Assembly: GCA_900553685.1 (NCBI GenBank)
Contig: USEI01000018.1
Location: forward strand, 1 to 27,189
Reading direction: 5' to 3'
DNA: 27,189 nt
Source: an uncultured Clostridium sp.
GTDB taxonomy: Bacteria; Bacillota; Clostridia; TANB77; CAG-508
In this document: positions 1-7,211 of the stretch, piece after piece
Layout of the letters: each line of letters starts with the position of its first letter
How positions within the stretch are numbered: position 1 is the first letter of the stretch
The notes under the pieces: model-generated
The model's input: only the letters and a program-made list of their open reading frames with translations
The model's database searches: none
What the model was told of the DNA's origin: nothing
Program-made: the position numbers and the translations under genes

Positions 1-82
1 CTCAAACAGTATTAATTTCAAAAAAGTGTGACATATGATTGACTAACCCACAGTAAATTATATTAAAATTTATAAAATTATA

Positions 83-111
83 TAGACTTTTTTATTTTTT
101 TTGTATATTAT
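83..111 (+). promoter_or_regulatory. Candidate sigma-A promoter for the 145-522 gene
   Basis: A -35-like TAGACT (83-88) is separated by 17 bases from a -10-like TATTAT (106-111), about 34 bases upstream of the start codon at 145. The region is so AT-rich that chance matches are likely, so this is tentative. A strong GAGGAGG ribosome binding site follows at 133-139. Confidence 0.35.
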
Positions 112-144
112 ATTATTATCGTATTTATTAATGAGGAGGTTTTT

Positions 145-522
145 ATGTCTAAAACTTTAAAAATACTATTAATAATTGCAATTACACTTTTCTTTGCACT
201 TACAATAAACTATGTTCAAGCAACCTCTGAAGAAAACAGTGTTTCAAATGAGGAAACAACTTCTGAAGAAGATATTACAAATGAAGAATCTACTACAAGT
301 GAATCAACTGATGAAAATTCTGAAAATGTTATAAATGAAAATGCTTCAGACACAAGCTCTTTATCTACTTTGGGTACTTCAAATGGTACACGAGTTGAAC
401 CTATTAATAGTTATTCAGAAGCCAATCTACAACTAAATAATATTTTATCAATAATCTTAATTTCTATCGGAGTTTTACTTGTCCTTTTTGCAATCGCATT
501 ATTAATTAGAATAAAAAAATAA
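145..522 (+). CDS. Small secreted acidic Ser/Thr/Glu-rich protein with C-terminal membrane anchor
   Basis: I do not recognise a family. The 125-residue product has a typical N-terminal export signal (KTLK then a hydrophobic run, about residues 4-26, with a plausible cleavage after VQA). A long, highly acidic low-complexity stretch rich in Ser, Thr, Glu and Asn follows (about 27-75), then a C-terminal transmembrane helix (about 100-121) ending in RIKK. The predicted topology puts the acidic stretch outside the cell, held by the C-terminal helix with a short basic cytoplasmic tail. It has a near-perfect ribosome binding site (GAGGAGG) ending 5 bases before the ATG, its own candidate promoter and a strong terminator, so it looks like a real single-gene unit. 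It could be a surface stalk or a cell-wall-spanning anchor; nothing in the sequence shows an enzymatic domain. Confidence 0.7.
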   Translation: MSKTLKILLIIAITLFFALTINYVQATSEENSVSNEETTSEEDITNEESTTSESTDENSENVINENASDTSSLSTLGTSNGTRVEPINSYSEANLQLNNILSIILISIGVLLVLFAIALLIRIKK

Positions 523-524
523 AT

Positions 525-572
525 GAAGTATTATATAAAATTTTATATTTTATATAATACTTCTTCTTTTTT
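525..572. terminator. Bidirectional intrinsic terminator between convergent genes
   Basis: A perfect 16-bp stem (525-540 with 548-563) around a 7-base loop is followed on the plus strand by TTCTTTTTT. On the minus strand the hairpin is followed by ATTTATTTTTTT, so it can end both the 145-522 gene and the 609-1088 gene. Confidence 0.85.
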
Positions 573-608
573 GATTTTATACTTAAAAATAGACTTATTA
601 TGCACACT

Positions 609-1088
609 TTAACTATTGTTTTGTGTTGCATAATACCAAATAGCTGCAATAATAATAACAGCTGCTACTACTAAAATAATCCACATCCATGTTGTTGTTG
701 TCATTGTATTTAATCCTGAGTTTGCAACTCTTGTTTCTGCTTCAGTTCTAACTGTATTATAATTTCCCATAGCATCTCTTCCATTTCTATTCATATCATC
801 ACCCATATTTTCTACACCATTTTTTACATCATTTACTCCATTTTGAACCCCTTGTCCTGCATTATTTACAGCTCCACCTACATTATTTACAGCATCTTTC
901 ATTGTATTTCCCGCATCTTTTACTACGTTTCCAGAAACTACATTATTAATACTATCGCCTGTTTTATGAATAGAATCCATTAATTCATTTCCTAAATTAG
1001 TTGAAGTATTCTCTGCTGCAAAACAAGTTCCACAACATAGACAAAGAACTATTACAGCTAAAATCATAAATATACTTTTTTTTGCCAT
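609..1088 (-). CDS. Secreted protein with amphipathic Asn/Gly/Val repeats and C-terminal membrane anchor
   Basis: No family is recognised with certainty. The ATG at 1088 is chosen over an upstream GTG (1109) because AAAGGGAT sits 7 bases before it; this gives 159 residues. Residues 1-25 form a signal peptide (AKKS, hydrophobic core, CFA-AE cleavage site). Residues about 55-110 are a run of short imperfect repeats of the type V(K/N)(D/N)(A/G)(x)N(x)(V/M), reminiscent of LEA-like or YtxH-like amphipathic helices. A Thr run and a Trp-rich transmembrane helix (about 134-155) end the protein. It lies downstream of spoIIIAH on the same strand, 106 bases away, with a terminator hairpin between them, so it may be read partly by readthrough from the sporulation operon or from its own promoter. 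A structural envelope role is the most that can be inferred. Confidence 0.7.
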   Translation of the reverse strand: MAKKSIFMILAVIVLCLCCGTCFAAENTSTNLGNELMDSIHKTGDSINNVVSGNVVKDAGNTMKDAVNNVGGAVNNAGQGVQNGVNDVKNGVENMGDDMNRNGRDAMGNYNTVRTEAETRVANSGLNTMTTTTWMWIILVVAAVIIIAAIWYYATQNNS

Positions 1089-1113
1089 AACTATCCCTTT
1101 CTCAAACACAAAA

Positions 1114-1150
1114 ATAAAATTATATGAATATTTAATTCATATAATTTTAT
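1114..1150 (-). terminator. Intrinsic terminator at the end of the spoIIIA operon
   Basis: A perfect 16-bp inverted repeat (1114-1129 with 1135-1150) with a 5-base loop lies 44 bases past the spoIIIAH stop and is followed on the minus strand by TTTT-GTG-TTT. It also sits directly upstream of the next minus-strand gene (start 1088). Confidence 0.7.
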
Positions 1151-1194
1151 TATTAATCTAATATAAAAAAATATTCTAACAATATTTGAAAACA

Positions 1195-1872
1195 TTAATA
1201 TTTATTGCTAATACTTATATTAGAAACCTGAATTTCAAGTTCTCTTTCTACTATATTTTGAATCTGAGAAATTTGTTCTGGTAATAATTTCTGCGATTTT
1301 ACTACTACATTTACCTTCCCACTATTTACTAAAATAACAACATTTTCAAAACCTTTGTTTTTTATTAAGTTTTCTGAAATCATAATTCCATTTTTTATTT
1401 TTGTGATATTAGAAATTTCTTGTACAGCTATTGATTTTTGATCTACTGGAGTTTCTTCTGAATCAATGAGTTTTTGATATGTTTCTGTCATTTCTGAATA
1501 CATTCTATCTCTTTGAATTTTTGTTTCTTCAAAGTAATTATCATTAACTTGATTATTATAAATATTATTTTCAGTATTATTTTCTACATTATTTTTAATA
1601 TTATTCTCATTTTCTACAATATTACTTTTTAAATCTTCATTTGAAACTATTGCTGTATTAGTTACAATTGAATTTTCAAATTCTTTTACAGGTTCACTAT
1701 TAACAAGTTCAACGTCTCCTATATTTATATCATTACTATTTGATGATAATTCTAAGTTATTTGACTTTTGGTCTAGATTCCAATTAAAATACCCTAATCC
1801 GATTAAAAAAAATGCTAAAAAAGATAGAAAAAGTTGTTTAAATTTTTCTTTATTTTTTTTCAAAATTTTCAT
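1195..1872 (-). CDS. spoIIIAH: Stage III sporulation protein AH (SpoIIIAH)
   Basis: SpoIIIAH forms the mother-cell side of the SpoIIIAH-SpoIIQ ring that joins mother cell and forespore across the intermembrane space. The 225-residue product has a basic N-terminus, one transmembrane helix (about residues 11-28), a long Asn/Glu-rich linker (about 40-115) and a C-terminal ring-building domain of the YscJ/FliF type, starting near the DQKSIAVQEIS segment and ending near the C-terminus (the NVVILVNSGKVNVVVKSQ strands are characteristic). The frame extends 4 codons upstream to a TTG (1884), but the ATG at 1872 begins the usual basic leader. The start overlaps the end of spoIIIAG by 23 bases, which suggests coupled translation. 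It is the last gene of the operon. The linker is low-complexity and looks fast-evolving; the family call is firm from position and the C-terminal domain. Confidence 0.93.
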   Translation of the reverse strand: MKILKKNKEKFKQLFLSFLAFFLIGLGYFNWNLDQKSNNLELSSNSNDINIGDVELVNSEPVKEFENSIVTNTAIVSNEDLKSNIVENENNIKNNVENNTENNIYNNQVNDNYFEETKIQRDRMYSEMTETYQKLIDSEETPVDQKSIAVQEISNITKIKNGIMISENLIKNKGFENVVILVNSGKVNVVVKSQKLLPEQISQIQNIVERELEIQVSNISISNKY

Positions 1873-2446
1873 CCCCCATCTCAAAAACTTGTATTTTATG
1901 ACTTTGAGCTCCTGTTACTGCTTCAACTGCAGAAATTATATTACTTTTAATTTCTGGATTTTCTGCACCTTCTGCAGTAATAATTGCACCTTCAACAGTT
2001 GGCATTATAATTTTTTCAGTAACAATATTAGAATTTGAATCTTTAATCGCATCTTTTTGATTATTTTGTGTTTCAGTTGTTCGAGTTCCACCAGAAGTAT
2101 CTTTTTCTTCTGTAATACTTGTACTAGAATTTATATTATAAATAGGAACTAATTTACTGCTTTCTGTATATGTAAGTAATACAGATACTTTTCCAACACC
2201 ATTTATCTTTTGCAAAATACTTTCTAGTTTTTGTTCTAAATCACTTATTTGTTTTTCACTACTATTTTCTTCTTTAGTAGCAAGTTCAGCAGTAGTTTCA
2301 TTTTGAAAATCATTCTGTTTTAGTTTGTCATCTTTTATTATTTTATTTATTACTATTAAAGTTATTACTAATATTATTAAAAAAGAAATTAAGTTTTCTA
2401 TTCTTTTTTCTTTATTATTAAAAATACTTTTTATTTTTTCTAGCAT
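1850..2446 (-). CDS. spoIIIAG: Stage III sporulation protein AG (SpoIIIAG)
   Basis: SpoIIIAG assembles a large ring in the outer forespore membrane as part of the feeding-tube channel. The 198-residue protein has a cytoplasmic basic N-terminus, one transmembrane helix (about residues 17-37) and an extracytoplasmic domain. The LEQKLESILQKINGVGKVSVLLTYTES segment (about 70-96) and the later GAIITAEGAENPEIKSNIISAVEAVTG region (about 153-180) are family hallmarks. They are interrupted by a Thr/Ser/Asn-rich insertion (about 105-140), as in known SpoIIIAG proteins. A strong TAGGAGGA site precedes the ATG, 16 bases after the spoIIIAF stop. It is in the expected place between spoIIIAF and spoIIIAH. 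Confidence 0.95.
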   Translation of the reverse strand: MLEKIKSIFNNKEKRIENLISFLIILVITLIVINKIIKDDKLKQNDFQNETTAELATKEENSSEKQISDLEQKLESILQKINGVGKVSVLLTYTESSKLVPIYNINSSTSITEEKDTSGGTRTTETQNNQKDAIKDSNSNIVTEKIIMPTVEGAIITAEGAENPEIKSNIISAVEAVTGAQSHKIQVFEMGDENFEKK

Positions 2447-2462
2447 AGATTCCTCCTAAAAA

Positions 2463-2987
2463 CTAATTACTTAAAAATATTATTTTTGTTTCATCTACTA
2501 AATAATTTTCTTTTAAAAGTTCAATAATCTCAGAATAACTGTTATCTAAATCTGTTTTATCTTTTCCTATTTCTACTTTTTCTACAGCTTTTACTTTATC
2601 TTCTTTTAGCTCAACTTTTAATTCTATTTTTTCAATATTTTCATAATTAGAATCTAATAATATTTCTAAAGTTTCTACATTATATCCTAATTTTTCTATA
2701 TCTTGCTTTATACTTTCTTTTATCCCTACTACATAAATGTCTTTAATGTCTTGAGACATAGTTTGAGTAACTTGCTGAGTTTCCCCAAAATTAAACATAT
2801 TTTCAAAATTAATATCATATTTAAGCATTTCTAGAATTGGATTTAAAATTACAAACATTATATATATACCACTTACAACTTTCACATATTTTTTATTATT
2901 TCCATTTGGAAGCAATAATTCTACAATAATAGAAATTATTATTGCTATTATTATTCCTTCACACCAATTTTTTATAGCTAATATCAT
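2463..2987 (-). CDS. spoIIIAF: Stage III sporulation protein AF (SpoIIIAF)
   Basis: SpoIIIAF is a membrane component of the SpoIIIA-SpoIIQ channel with a small ring-building-like domain. The 174-residue product has two N-terminal transmembrane helices (about residues 9-26 and 34-54, separated by PNGNNKKYVKVVSGIY, the most conserved part of the family), then a soluble C-terminal domain in which a KLGYNVETLEI segment and a following Lys/Glu-rich beta strand match the family pattern. The ribosome binding site is weak (GTGAGA), and the gene starts 20 bases after spoIIIAE, so its expression probably depends on operon translation. Position fourth from the end in an intact spoIIIA order supports the call. 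Confidence 0.93.
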   Translation of the reverse strand: MILAIKNWCEGIIIAIIISIIVELLLPNGNNKKYVKVVSGIYIMFVILNPILEMLKYDINFENMFNFGETQQVTQTMSQDIKDIYVVGIKESIKQDIEKLGYNVETLEILLDSNYENIEKIELKVELKEDKVKAVEKVEIGKDKTDLDNSYSEIIELLKENYLVDETKIIFLSN

Positions 2988-3007
2988 TTCTCACAAACTC
3001 TCAATTA

Positions 3008-4084
3008 TTATTTATACATCAAAGCACTATTAGTTATTTTTATTACTATAGTTATTCCCACTATGAACATTATTGAAACCGAAAATAATATAGCAAGTAA
3101 AATTTTATAACTATCTGCTATTTGATCAATTAATTTAACTATTTTAGTATCAGCTACAACTTCACATAATGCTGATGCTAATTTAAACGATACTAATAAA
3201 ACAATTAATTTTATTATTGGTAAAAGTACAATACCAAGTATAATTATTATTCCTATTGTTCCTACAGAATTTTTTAAAATATTTCCACAACCAATTACAC
3301 TATCTACAGTATCTCCCATTATTTTTCCTACTACTGGAATAAAATTTGAAACAGCCGCTTTAGCAGTTTTAGCTGTAAGTCCATCTACTGAACTGCTTAA
3401 TGTTCCTTCTAACGATAATGTACATGAAAAAATCGTTAAAATAATTCCTAATATCCATATAATTGACGATTTTAAAAATTTTGATAATCTTTCAATTTGA
3501 ATCTTATCTGAAATATTAGAAACAATTGATATAGTTATTGATATTAATAAAATCGGAATCAAAAAAGAATTTATAAAATTTCCTATAAAATTTATCATAA
3601 ATATTAAAACAGGTTGTAATATGCTTGTAGTTACTAAATTTCCTGTTGTGAGCATTAAAGTTATGAGTATAGGTATTAATAAATTCATAAAATTTATTAT
3701 ATTTTCTATAGCTTCTTTAGTGATATTCAATACTGATACAAAAGTATTTATAACAACTGTAACAATAATTAAATATTGAATAAAATATACTACTTGACTT
3801 GAACCAGAATTTCCCAAATTTTCTATTATTGCTTTAAATATACTATGTATAATAATTATTATTAAAACACTTATCATTAAATTTACTGCTGCAGTAATTT
3901 CATTTGAAAAAATTTTATCTAAATTACTATATTCAAAAATATTTCCTATATTTCCAGATATACTGTTAGAAAATAATTGCATTATATCTAAATCAGGAAA
4001 AGTATTTTCTGTATATGCTTTAGCTGTTTCTAAAAAACTATTTATACCTAAAGCATCTGTTTGAGTTTTTATAATTTCATCCAT
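3008..4084 (-). CDS. spoIIIAE: Stage III sporulation protein AE (SpoIIIAE), polytopic membrane protein
   Basis: SpoIIIAE is the large polytopic membrane subunit of the SpoIIIA export apparatus, thought to form the transmembrane conduit with AB, AC and AD. The 358-residue product has an N-terminal soluble segment (about 1-65) followed by multiple hydrophobic helices. The central segment with TAKTAKAAVSNFIPVVGKI-type residues (about 234-254) and the following DTVDSVIGCGNILKNS are strongly conserved in the family. An AAGGA site lies 7 bases before the ATG, and the gene is 23 bases downstream of spoIIIAD. Length is slightly below that of the Bacillus homologue once its N-terminal signal-like portion is allowed for. 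No frameshift is seen. Confidence 0.95.
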   Translation of the reverse strand: MDEIIKTQTDALGINSFLETAKAYTENTFPDLDIMQLFSNSISGNIGNIFEYSNLDKIFSNEITAAVNLMISVLIIIIIHSIFKAIIENLGNSGSSQVVYFIQYLIIVTVVINTFVSVLNITKEAIENIINFMNLLIPILITLMLTTGNLVTTSILQPVLIFMINFIGNFINSFLIPILLISITISIVSNISDKIQIERLSKFLKSSIIWILGIILTIFSCTLSLEGTLSSSVDGLTAKTAKAAVSNFIPVVGKIMGDTVDSVIGCGNILKNSVGTIGIIIILGIVLLPIIKLIVLLVSFKLASALCEVVADTKIVKLIDQIADSYKILLAILFSVSIMFIVGITIVIKITNSALMYK

Positions 4085-4107
4085 ATTTTTTCCTTACTTT
4101 TTAAATT

Positions 4108-4494
4108 TTAAGGTAATAATTTTGTTAAAGATGATAAAGTTGTTGATATAATTGGTATGGATAAAGAAATAACAATTATTTTTCCACCAAAATCTATTTT
4201 ATTTGCTATCGCATTTTCTCCTGAATCTTTACAAATACTTACTGCATATTCTGTTAAAATTGAAATTCCTGTTATTTTCAAAAGTAATGAAATAAACTCT
4301 GTATTATAACTTTTATTTCTTGATAAATCATTTATAAAATCAATTATAGCTTTTAGTGTGTCCATTGAATAAAAAATGATAATCATTCCACCAATTAGAA
4401 CAGCATATATTGCATATTCTTTTCTATATTCTTTCAAAATAATTGTTATAATTAATGTAAAAAAACCTATTCCAATAATCTTTATAATATCCAT
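4108..4494 (-). CDS. spoIIIAD: Stage III sporulation protein AD (SpoIIIAD)
   Basis: A 128-residue membrane protein with several hydrophobic helices (about residues 2-19, 28-47, 70-85, 104-122), matching the size of SpoIIIAD. Conserved features are the ISLLLKITGISILTEYAVSICKDSGE segment (about 68-93) and the following NKIDFGGKIIVISLSIPI. With SpoIIIAC it is thought to form the inner membrane base of the channel. Its ATG shares one base with the spoIIIAC stop (TAATG arrangement), which implies translational coupling of the two subunits. Confidence 0.95.
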   Translation of the reverse strand: MDIIKIIGIGFFTLIITIILKEYRKEYAIYAVLIGGMIIIFYSMDTLKAIIDFINDLSRNKSYNTEFISLLLKITGISILTEYAVSICKDSGENAIANKIDFGGKIIVISLSIPIISTTLSSLTKLLP

Positions 4495-4688
4495 TATAAA
4501 TTAAACACCGTCCTAACAGTTTCAAACAAATTACTTATTTCCTTTACCACTAATGTTAAAACTATTACCATTCCCGCAAGTGTTGTCATCATAGCTTGAT
4601 CATCTCTTCCAGCTTTAGTTAAAATTTGGTGTAATACAGCTATTAAAATCCCAATTCCTGCAATTTTAAATAATAAATCTATATTCAT
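4494..4688 (-). CDS. spoIIIAC: Stage III sporulation protein AC (SpoIIIAC)
   Basis: SpoIIIAC is a very small membrane subunit with two helices. The ATG at 4688 is preferred over the in-frame ATG at 4718, because AAAGGAG sits 5 bases before it and because it gives 64 residues, close to the known family length; the longer frame would overlap spoIIIAB. Helix one is about residues 3-20 and helix two about 32-50. The HQILTKAGRDDQAMMTTLAG segment between and into helix two is the family signature. It lies 11 bases after the spoIIIAB stop and overlaps the start of spoIIIAD by one base. Confidence 0.95.
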   Translation of the reverse strand: MNIDLLFKIAGIGILIAVLHQILTKAGRDDQAMMTTLAGMVIVLTLVVKEISNLFETVRTVFNL

Positions 4689-4699
4689 AAAAGCTCCTT

Positions 4700-5203
4700 T
4701 TATATTAAAATTATACAAATTCCCATTCCTAAAACTATTCCCATTGTTTTATATAATTTAGTATTTTGATTTTTTTCAGTTTCTGCTTTTTCTATTTGTT
4801 TTTCTATAAGTTTCATAGTAAGATCTATTTCATTTACTTGTCCTATTAAATCTATTTTTCCCAATAATTTTCCAAACATTTTAATTATTTCTTTATCTTC
4901 ATCTTTAAAATCACTTTTTATATTTTCTACAGCTTTATTCCAAGCTAATGTTATACTTCCACTTATATTAATAGAATTTAAGAATATATTTTCTTCATTT
5001 TGATAAATAATTTTTGAAATTTCTTCAAAAATATTTTTTATCGGTTCATAAGTAAATTCAATCTTACTTTTAAAGATTAATAAAGCATTTTGAAATTTAT
5101 TTAATTCTTTTACTCTATTTTCAAAAGTTTTGGCTTTTATTATTCCTATATATGAACTTGAAAATAATATAATTCCTAACAATAAATATTTTAAAATTAA
5201 CAT
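4700..5203 (-). CDS. spoIIIAB: Stage III sporulation protein AB (SpoIIIAB)
   Basis: SpoIIIAB resembles type II/IV secretion GspF-like membrane proteins and is thought to work with the SpoIIIAA ATPase. The 167-residue protein has an N-terminal hydrophobic helix (about residues 3-22), a helical cytoplasmic region and a C-terminal helix (about 152-167). The RVKELNKFQNALLIFKSKIEFTYEPI segment (about 31-57) and LGKIDLIGQVNEIDLT (about 113-128) are typical of the family. An AAGGA site lies 7 bases before the ATG. The gap from spoIIIAA is 60 bases, the widest inside the operon, but no terminator is seen there. Confidence 0.94.
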   Translation of the reverse strand: MLILKYLLLGIILFSSSYIGIIKAKTFENRVKELNKFQNALLIFKSKIEFTYEPIKNIFEEISKIIYQNEENIFLNSINISGSITLAWNKAVENIKSDFKDEDKEIIKMFGKLLGKIDLIGQVNEIDLTMKLIEKQIEKAETEKNQNTKLYKTMGIVLGMGICIILI

Positions 5204-5263
5204 TTTATATTCCTTATATAAATATTTTTATAATTTTTTTACAAATTTACCATATTCTAAAAT

Positions 5264-6220
5264 TTATAAATCATCTTTATTATCTATATTTTCTTCATTA
5301 TATTTTTCATATTGTGAAATTTTTTTATTCAATTTATATACTTCTTTTAAAACTCCTTTATTTTTAACATCTAAAAAAATTATTACTTCAAAAATTTTTA
5401 CATTTATTAAATTTTTTAAAACAGGATTTAAATATATATCATCAAATGTTGAGCCATGTGCAGTAAAAATTCCTTTACATCCAGAACATATTGCATAGTT
5501 TATTGCTTCCACATCTTCATAATTTCCAATTTCATCTGCAACAATAACTTGTGGTGCCATAGACCTAATTAACATTTTCATTCCTATAGCTTTTGAAACA
5601 TTTTCAATTACATCTGTTTTCACTCCAACATCATTTTGGGGAACACCTTTATATAAAGCAGCAATCTCTCCTCTTTCATCTACTAGCCCAACATTTAACC
5701 CTTTAAATTTGTAATCTTTTATTCCGCTAGAGACTTGTCTTACTATATCTCTTACTAAAGTTGTTTTTCCTGCTCCTGGAGGTGAAATTATTAAAGTATT
5801 ATATAAATTTTTTTCTTCTAAATCCAAAATATGTTTCAAAATTTTTTTTCCTACTCCTATTACTTGCCTTGAAATTCTAAAATTTAAACTATTTACATAA
5901 TTTATATTAATAACTTTTCCATTTTCAATAACACAAGAACCAGATATTCCAACTCTATGTCCTCCTTGTATTGTAACAAAACCTTCTGCAATTTGTTTTT
6001 GATAAGTATAAATTGAATTTTCACATATAGCTTGTAAAATATTTAGTATTTCTTCTGTATTACACAAATATCTTACTATTTTTTCATTATTATTAAATTT
6101 TAAAATAATTGGTTTTTGAACTCTAATTCTAATTTCTTCCAAAATATTATATTTTTCTCCTATTTCTTCATTCAATATATTTTGGATTTTACCTGGGAAG
6201 TATCTTAATATATCTTTCAT
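5264..6220 (-). CDS. spoIIIAA: Stage III sporulation protein AA (SpoIIIAA), secretion-type ATPase
   Basis: SpoIIIAA is the cytoplasmic ATPase of the mother-cell channel complex, related to type II/IV secretion ATPases, and is needed for late forespore gene expression. The 318-residue product shows Walker A PPGAGKTT (residues 147-154) and Walker B VIVADEIG (225-232). The family segments FVTIQGGHRVGISG (81-94) and TAHGS (253-257) are also present. It is the first gene of the operon. The start has AAAAGGTGAG 4-5 bases upstream. In studied spore-formers this operon is driven by sigma-E; I could not find a convincing sigma-E -10/-35 pair in 6221-6330, which is almost pure A/T. The length and motifs are complete. 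Confidence 0.96.
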   Translation of the reverse strand: MKDILRYFPGKIQNILNEEIGEKYNILEEIRIRVQKPIILKFNNNEKIVRYLCNTEEILNILQAICENSIYTYQKQIAEGFVTIQGGHRVGISGSCVIENGKVININYVNSLNFRISRQVIGVGKKILKHILDLEEKNLYNTLIISPPGAGKTTLVRDIVRQVSSGIKDYKFKGLNVGLVDERGEIAALYKGVPQNDVGVKTDVIENVSKAIGMKMLIRSMAPQVIVADEIGNYEDVEAINYAICSGCKGIFTAHGSTFDDIYLNPVLKNLINVKIFEVIIFLDVKNKGVLKEVYKLNKKISQYEKYNEENIDNKDDL

Positions 6221-6354
6221 TTTCTCACCTTTTCCTTTGTGCTTAACATATATATATTCATTTAATTTATTTTTAGAACAAAAGATACCTTTTTTATAAT
6301 AAAATATTTTTTAATTTTTATATAATAGTAAATTCAAAAATTTTACTATTACAA

Positions 6355-6389
6355 AAAAAATGCTTACAATTAAATTGTAAGCATTTTTT
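6355..6389 (-). terminator. Intrinsic terminator of the YezG-like gene
   Basis: A perfect 16-bp stem (6355-6370 with 6374-6389), 3-base loop, directly abuts the stop codon of the 6390-7130 gene. Its distal arm ends in a T run on the minus strand. It separates this gene, and the glycolytic operon upstream of it, from spoIIIA. Confidence 0.85.
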
Positions 6390-7130
6390 CTATTTTTTCC
6401 AATTTAAGATTTGATTATTATAAGTTATCTCTTCTTCTGGCTCTTCAATTATATCTTCAAGTTTATTTTTCTTAAACAAACTTTTCTTCTTTTTTTCCTT
6501 TGGCACTTCAGATTTTGACTGTGCAATTGCCTCTTCTACACTTAAAGTTTTTTCAAAATCTATAATATTCTTTACTGGAAGTTTATAAACACCTTCAATA
6601 TATACATCTCTTTTTTTAGTAAAACTAACATTTATATATCTTTGATAATCCTCTATTATTTTTTTATCTTTTTTACTTAAGGCTTCTAAATCTTCTTTTA
6701 AATAATTATATCTCCATATTACATGACGTTCATAAGAATCAAATGGTATCTTGGTTAAGTCTTCATAATCAAATTCAATTTTAAATTGAAAGTTTTCTAT
6801 CGAAATATTAATATTACTCCAAGCTTTCTTCTTTGATTTTATGAAACGTTCTCTTAGTAGTTTAATCAAATTATATACATCTGTAATTAATTTAGAATAT
6901 TGTTCCTCATCTATATTAAAAATATTTGGTATTTCATAGCCATTCACAAATTTTTTCTTTATTATTCCTTTAGGTAAATAATAAAAGTACATTTCTCCAA
7001 TTGGTTTTTGCTTTGGTCTATCAATTACTGAAGCATATAAAAATATGCTTTCCCATTTTTCTGGAATTATATAAAATAATTTTTTCTGTATCTCTGAATA
7101 TAATATTTTTTCTTCTGGTAAAGTTATCAT
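6390..7130 (-). CDS. YezG/DUF600-type immunity protein with a C-terminal extension
   Basis: Residues about 8-145 resemble the YezG (DUF600) family, whose Bacillus members neutralise LXG-type secreted nuclease toxins. The clearest features are IIPEKWESIFLYASV (21-35), the MYFYYLPKG strand (47-55), FKIEFDYEDL (116-125) and SYERHVIWRYNYL (132-144), which lie in the expected order and spacing. Known YezG proteins end soon after this point, but here about 100 more residues follow: a Lys/Tyr-rich segment, then a strongly basic cluster (EKKKKSLFKKNK, 212-223) and an acidic tail. AGGAG is well placed before the ATG. The gene lies 81 bases after gpmI with no clear terminator between, so it may be the last gene of the glycolytic transcript. 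No LXG toxin gene is present in the window, so the toxin-immunity role is inference from family only. Confidence 0.7.
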   Translation of the reverse strand: MITLPEEKILYSEIQKKLFYIIPEKWESIFLYASVIDRPKQKPIGEMYFYYLPKGIIKKKFVNGYEIPNIFNIDEEQYSKLITDVYNLIKLLRERFIKSKKKAWSNINISIENFQFKIEFDYEDLTKIPFDSYERHVIWRYNYLKEDLEALSKKDKKIIEDYQRYINVSFTKKRDVYIEGVYKLPVKNIIDFEKTLSVEEAIAQSKSEVPKEKKKKSLFKKNKLEDIIEEPEEEITYNNQILNWKK

Positions 7131-7211
7131 AAATTTCTCCTAATAACAAATCTAAATATATTTTTAGTTTTGTATAAAAATTTATACTATTAAAATTTAA
7201 TTTTATATTTA

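Noticed and set aside
5130..5498. Plus-strand open frame across spoIIIAB/spoIIIAA
   Set aside because: It lies opposite two well-supported genes and has no ribosome binding site or family resemblance. The other antisense frames at gpmI, gap, pgk, the macroglobulin gene, mreB, DUF421 and ileS were left out for the same reason.
6221..6330. Sigma-E promoter for the spoIIIA operon
   Set aside because: Expected from knowledge of the operon, but the sequence is almost entirely A/T and no -35/-10 pair with the sigma-E pattern stands out.
7171..7186. Terminator between gpmI and the YezG-like gene
   Set aside because: A short GTATAAA/TTTATAC inverted repeat without any G-C-rich core or T-tract; in this base composition such repeats are expected by chance.
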